A DNA stretch of 35,335 bases. Source: Ruminococcaceae bacterium UBA4871. Lineage in GTDB: Bacteria > Bacillota > Clostridia > Oscillospirales > Acutalibacteraceae. This document shows positions 31,896 through 35,335 of the stretch, piece after piece. Position numbers and translations under genes: made by a program. The first letter of the stretch is position 1, and each line of letters opens with the position of its first letter. The notes under the pieces were generated by a model. It was not told the DNA's origin, ran no database searches, and saw only the letters and a program-made list of their open reading frames with translations. The DNA lies in NCBI GenBank assembly GCA_002399445.1, contig DHDR01000028.1, forward strand, positions 1 to 35,335. Direction: 5' to 3'.

Positions 31896-32969
31896 TTAAG
31901 ATGCCAGCCGGTAGCCAGAGGTGTTGGTGAGTTGAAAGCGACTTTTCAGCCCGCTGGAAACGGTTATATTTCCGTTGGTGTCAATAAAGACTGTTTCGGC
32001 GCCGTAGTCTTTTGCCAGCGCTGCTCCTTTTTCTTTGCCAAGCATAAAACATGCGGTAGAAAGTGCATCACTTAATGCACCGTCTTTACAAACAACTGTT
32101 ACAGATGTCAGTCCGTTGTTTTCCGGCATTCCGGTTTTGGGGTTCAGCAAATGATGATAAGTTTTCCCGTTTTTCGTGAACTCTTTTTCATAAGTACCGG
32201 ATGTGGAGATATACTGGGCATCCGATAAACTGCTGCCGCTGTTTAAATTAATTACACCAACACTTCCGGTTTCTTTTTCCGGCGTTTTCGGGTCACGGAT
32301 GGCAACGCTCCAACCGGAGTTATCCGGTTTGCTGCCATAAAGGCCGATACTTCCGCCTACGGCAATCACGCCCGCCTTGACTTGCTTTTTCGAGTAGACT
32401 TCCAACGCTTGGCTGCAGGCAGCTCCCTTGCCGATAGAGCCAAGGTCCACACCTTCATAATGCATCTTTAAGGAAGCGGTTTTCTCTTTTTCATTCAGAC
32501 GCAAATCCTTATAGGTGACACGGGGAAGAAGCACCTTCAACTCACTGGCAGTGGGAACATGCTTTTTCCCGTCAAAGTCCCAGAGCGACGTGAGCGGCAG
32601 CACGGTTGGGTCAAAAGCGCCGTCTGTCTTCTGGGCAAGATCCAGCGATGTTTTGAGAAGGGAGATAGTGGAACTGCTCATGCTTTGCCAAGTTGAACCA
32701 GCGGCATTGTTTAGTTTATAAATGTCACTTCCGTCGATTCGCCAGGAAATCTGATCTTCCAGTGCAGTCACAGATTGTGCGGCTGCGGCTGCGGCTGCCT
32801 GTGCTTCTTTTCCATAAACAGTCTGCTGCACATAAGTACCCATTGCATAAGAAGTATTGCTGTAACTTTGAGCACGGTAACCAAATCGAGTCCAGATGAC
32901 GGCCAGCACAATGACGATGATACCCAGAATACTGCACAAGGCAATGGTAATCTTTTTCTGTTTGGACAT
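31896..32969 (-). CDS. apbE: FAD:protein FMN transferase
   Basis: The 357-residue protein has an N-terminal membrane anchor (about residues 7-28) without a lipobox Cys, then the ApbE fold: SYAMGTYVQQTVYG, GAFDPTVLPL, VDLGSIGKGAA, VIAVGGSIGLYG, and YHHLLNPKTGMPENNGLTSVTV. It uses FAD to attach FMN to Thr residues of RnfG and RnfD, both encoded downstream. AAGGAGGT precedes ATG 32969. It heads the cluster apbE - NusG-II - Gx - rnf. Confidence 0.95.
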   Translation of the reverse strand: MSKQKKITIALCSILGIIVIVLAVIWTRFGYRAQSYSNTSYAMGTYVQQTVYGKEAQAAAAAAAQSVTALEDQISWRIDGSDIYKLNNAAGSTWQSMSSSTISLLKTSLDLAQKTDGAFDPTVLPLTSLWDFDGKKHVPTASELKVLLPRVTYKDLRLNEKEKTASLKMHYEGVDLGSIGKGAACSQALEVYSKKQVKAGVIAVGGSIGLYGSKPDNSGWSVAIRDPKTPEKETGSVGVINLNSGSSLSDAQYISTSGTYEKEFTKNGKTYHHLLNPKTGMPENNGLTSVTVVCKDGALSDALSTACFMLGKEKGAALAKDYGAETVFIDTNGNITVSSGLKSRFQLTNTSGYRLAS

Positions 32970-33033
32970 TCAAACCTCCTTGGCGTTTTGTAAGAGAAAA
33001 CCTAAGAATCTTTGTAAAAAATACATATAATGT

Positions 33034-33061
33034 ATTATATCACAACTCCATAAATTGTCCA
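33034..33061 (-). promoter_or_regulatory. promoter of apbE
   Basis: On the minus strand TGGACA (33061-33056), 16-base spacer, TATAAT (33039-33034). Confidence 0.6.
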
Positions 33062-33204
33062 GCGGAAGCCTTCTGAAAATTCGAGCGACTTTTTAAAATA
33101 TTTTCATTTACATGTTGAAATTTCATGAAAGCATTAGTCAGCTTTGAAAAAACGCTGCTGTCCAATTCGACTTTTTCCGTGCTTCTCTGTATACCGGCAT
33201 GCGG

Positions 33205-33233
33205 TTCCTTTTTTCCGCAAAATATGTTATACT
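33205..33233 (+). promoter_or_regulatory. promoter of the ybaK-like gene
   Basis: TATACT (33228-33233) with a weak -35 TTCCTT (33205-33210) and 17-base spacer. It diverges from the apbE promoter. Confidence 0.45.
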
Positions 33234-33273
33234 GGCAAAGCAATTGTAAGTACTGAAGAGGAGGAATGAAACA

Positions 33274-33762
33274 ATGGAGCCGAAATTGGAAAAAGTCAAA
33301 AGCTATCTTGCCAATTTTGGTTTGGCCAATCGCGTTATGGAACTTCGGGAGGCCAGTGCCACTGTGAAGCAGGCTGCAAAGGCGCTGCACGTTGAGCCGG
33401 GAAGAATTGCGAAAACCATTTCCCTGGAAAAGGGAGAGGGATGTGTGTTGATTGTTACAGCTGGTGACAGAAAAATTGATAATTCAAAATTCAAACGTAC
33501 CTTTGCTCAGCGAGCAAAGCTCCTTTCCGCAGATAAAGTATTGCCGTTGACTGGTTACCCGATTGGCGGCGTGTGTCCTTTTTGTAACCCGGAGAGTGCA
33601 GCGGTATATTTAGATAAATCCCTGCGCCGGTTTACATTTGTATATCCTGCAGCGGGGACGGCAAATTCAGTAGTCCGGCTTACCTGTGCGGAACTGGAAC
33701 GCGCCAGTGCCTTTAGGGAGTGGGTGGACGTATCGAAGCCAATAGAATTACGCGAACAGTGA
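33274..33762 (+). CDS. YbaK/EbsC family aminoacyl-tRNA deacylase
   Basis: The 162-residue protein matches the YbaK/EbsC fold: SATVKQAAKALHVEPGRIAKTISL, VTAGDRKIDNSKFK, and TGYPIGGVCPF with the conserved GYxxGGVxP loop, and YLDKSLRRFTFVYPAAGTANSVVRL. It probably hydrolyses mischarged tRNA such as Cys-tRNA-Pro or Ala-tRNA-Pro. GAGGAGG precedes ATG 33274. trmB begins 12 bases after its stop. Confidence 0.92.
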   Translation: MEPKLEKVKSYLANFGLANRVMELREASATVKQAAKALHVEPGRIAKTISLEKGEGCVLIVTAGDRKIDNSKFKRTFAQRAKLLSADKVLPLTGYPIGGVCPFCNPESAAVYLDKSLRRFTFVYPAAGTANSVVRLTCAELERASAFREWVDVSKPIELREQ

Positions 33763-33774
33763 AAGGGATAACTG

Positions 33775-34440
33775 ATGAGAATACGAGCAAAACCGTGGGC
33801 AGGTCCGGAACTGGATGCCTGTCCGTTCTTTTTGCGAAATCCACAAAGAATGAAAAACAAATGGCTGAGCTGGTTCCCGTGCCGGCAACCCCTGCATGTA
33901 GAACTCGGCTGCGGAAAAGGCTGGTTTTTGGCAGGGCTTGCCCCCAAGCATCCTGAAATCAACTACCTTGGCATTGACTTGAAGGACGCAGTGCTGGCTC
34001 CGGGTAAGCGGCTGATTGAGCAGGCATATGGGGAAGCACCTATTGACAATGTCGCTCTCACTGCCTATGATATTGAGCGCTTGCCGGATATTATGGGCGC
34101 AGAGGACCGCATTTCTCGTCTGTATATCAATTTCTGCAATCCGTGGCCCAAACCGCGTCATCATAAGCGTCGGCTGACCCATCCACGGCTTTTGAAACTT
34201 TACCGCCCACTGCTGGAGCCGGATGCTGAACTGTGGTTTAAAACCGATGATACTCCGCTGTTTACGGCAACACTGCGTTATCTGCGGGAATCCGGCTTTG
34301 AAGTCATAGCACAAACAGATGATTTGCATGCACAGAATTGTCCGGATAATGTGATGACCGAGCATGAAAAGATGTTTTCTGAAAAGGGTATTCCCATTAA
34401 GGCACTTAAAGCGAGAATACTGCCTCTTGAAAATCAATAG
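33775..34440 (+). CDS. trmB: tRNA (guanine-N7-)-methyltransferase
   Basis: The 221-residue protein has the SAM motif VELGCGKGWFLAGLA, acidic YLGIDLKDAVL, the motif NFCNPWPKPRHHKRRLTH and the late TDD region (WFKTDDTPLF). The family usually has D-P-W-P-K; here it is N-P-W-P-K, a noticeable change in a functional loop although variants are plausible in this lineage. It makes m7G46 in tRNAs. The gene follows the ybaK-like gene in a short operon and ends before a strong terminator. Confidence 0.94.
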   Translation: MRIRAKPWAGPELDACPFFLRNPQRMKNKWLSWFPCRQPLHVELGCGKGWFLAGLAPKHPEINYLGIDLKDAVLAPGKRLIEQAYGEAPIDNVALTAYDIERLPDIMGAEDRISRLYINFCNPWPKPRHHKRRLTHPRLLKLYRPLLEPDAELWFKTDDTPLFTATLRYLRESGFEVIAQTDDLHAQNCPDNVMTEHEKMFSEKGIPIKALKARILPLENQ

Positions 34441-34521
34441 TCTCGCCGGCCCGAAATCAGATGACTGATCTTGTCAATTTCACGGATTTGTTAGAATAGA
34501 CCATTTGGAGAAAAGATAGAA

Positions 34522-34566
34522 AAATCCCCGGAACCCGCATCTTCACGCGATTTCCGGGGATTCAAT
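34522..34566 (+). terminator. terminator after trmB
   Basis: AAATCCCCGGAA (34522-34533) pairs with TTTCCGGGGATT (34551-34562) and CAATTTT follows. The rest of the gap to 34799 is AT-rich; only a weak promoter-like TTGTAC...TATAAT near 34707-34742 is seen. Confidence 0.8.
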
Positions 34567-34799
34567 TTTGGTGCGCGAGATTGCTTCCATCTAAATGACA
34601 ATCCGTATATTCAGAAAAGATAAATCTTTTGTCTGTTCATAAAAATGCAGTGTCTTGTTCATATAGGCAAAAATTTTCCACTTTGGGTTCCTTATTTATT
34701 ATTGCAATTGTACAAAAAATGACATATACTTAAATTATAATATGATTTTACAACAGATAATTGCGGGGAGTAGCTGTCATTACAAAGAGGTCTTTTTAT

Positions 34800-35335
34800 A
34801 TGAAATTTATCTCATGGAATGTCAATGGGCTTCGTGCCTGTATGAAAAAAGGGTTTATGGATTTCTTTATACAGTCCGGTGCAGATGTTTTCTGTGTGCA
34901 AGAAACCAAAATGCAGCCGGAGCAGGCAGAAATCAAGCTTCCGGGTTATCAGCAGTTTTGGAATTCGGCTGAAAAAAAAGGCTATTCCGGAACAGCTGTA
35001 TTTACCCGCAGGGAACCGCTTTCTGTTTCTTATGATATTCATAATCCTGCACATGCAGGGGAGGGGCGCAGCATTACGCTGGAGTTTCCTGAATTCTATC
35101 TGGTTACCTTTTATACACCGAATTCTCAACCGGAACTGGCCCGCATTGACTACCGGATGCAGTGGGAGGATGCCGCACGTACTTACCTGCAGGCGCTGGA
35201 TGCCCGCAAACCAGTGATTCTCTGCGGAGACTTAAATGTTGCCCATGAGGAAATCGATTTAAAAAACCCGGGCCAAAACAGCGGAAATCCTGGGTTCTCC
35301 GATCAGGAACGTGCAAAATTTACGGAACTGCTAAA
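34800..35335 (+). CDS. xth: exodeoxyribonuclease III (5' part, runs off the window)
   Basis: The frame begins at ATG 34800 with AAAGAGG upstream and stays open to the right edge (178 codons). It shows FISWNVNGLRA, CVQETKMQ (metal-binding Glu), YSGTAVFTR, TFYTPNSQ and ILCGDLNVAHEEIDLKNP (Asp/Asn active site), the exonuclease III / AP endonuclease signature. It repairs abasic sites. About 70 more residues would be expected beyond the window. Confidence 0.95.
   Translation, partial: MKFISWNVNGLRACMKKGFMDFFIQSGADVFCVQETKMQPEQAEIKLPGYQQFWNSAEKKGYSGTAVFTRREPLSVSYDIHNPAHAGEGRSITLEFPEFYLVTFYTPNSQPELARIDYRMQWEDAARTYLQALDARKPVILCGDLNVAHEEIDLKNPGQNSGNPGFSDQERAKFTELL

Noticed and set aside
33748..34437. 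229-codon minus-strand frame
   Set aside because: Exact antisense of trmB; trmB has clear motifs and a ribosome site.

Overview
The window looks like a chromosome segment of a low-to-mid GC anaerobic Firmicute, probably class Clostridia and possibly Oscillospiraceae/Ruminococcaceae. Evidence: strong AGGAGG-type ribosome sites, near-consensus sigma-A promoters with 17-base spacers, a complete Rnf ion-pumping complex, a CoA-disulfide-reductase/rhodanese/TusA/DsrE fusion, a fructose-type PTS phosphorelay and Firmicutes-type siphophage genes (BppU, DUF6711, LL-H-like holin). The genus cannot be fixed from this sequence alone.

Layout. 1-1250: right end of a prophage (lysis module: membrane-anchored coiled-coil protein, holin-like protein, small ORF, terminators). 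1250-2500: decayed recombinase sequences around tRNA-Ala(GGC), namely a frameshifted C-terminal part of a serine recombinase and a short tail of a tyrosine integrase. 2751-6657: Crp/Fnr regulator followed by a tightly overlapping thioredoxin / rhodanese / multidomain CoA-disulfide-reductase operon for thiol and persulfide handling. 6886-11968: a PTS cluster with a LicR/MtlR-type regulator split into two overlapping ORFs, stand-alone EIIA and EIIB, an HPr with Arg in place of regulatory Ser46, and Enzyme I. It has no EIIC permease. 12201-13568: MATE transporter. 13635-21844: tRNA-Thr(CGU) followed by a heavily reduced prophage: frameshifted tyrosine integrase, HicAB toxin-antitoxin, a multi-span membrane protein with a broken DUF5067 gene, an IS5-like fragment, a two-span membrane protein whose C-terminus runs into that IS, then three tail genes. 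21892-24706: GT2 glycosyltransferase plus a polytopic DUF6020-like protein, possibly an envelope-modification pair. 24711-25475: tRNA-Pro(GGG) with a DUF6020 remnant fused to its 3' flank, and a frameshifted IS481-like transposase. 25673-32969 (minus strand): apbE - NusG-domain-II protein - Gx transporter family protein - rnfCDGEAB, an energy-conservation locus in which ApbE can flavinylate RnfG and RnfD. 33274-35335: YbaK-type deacylase, trmB and the 5' part of exonuclease III.

The most interesting themes are: (i) a signalling-like PTS in which EI, HPr, EIIA and EIIB are intact, but the permease is absent, HPr lacks Ser46 and the regulator's PRD2 histidines are Tyr; (ii) repeated use of tRNA 3' flanks as mobile-element junctions, with shared terminators and 11-bp tandem repeats resembling integrase arm sites; (iii) a compact promoter-palindrome-terminator unit at 17471-17579 that could make a small RNA.
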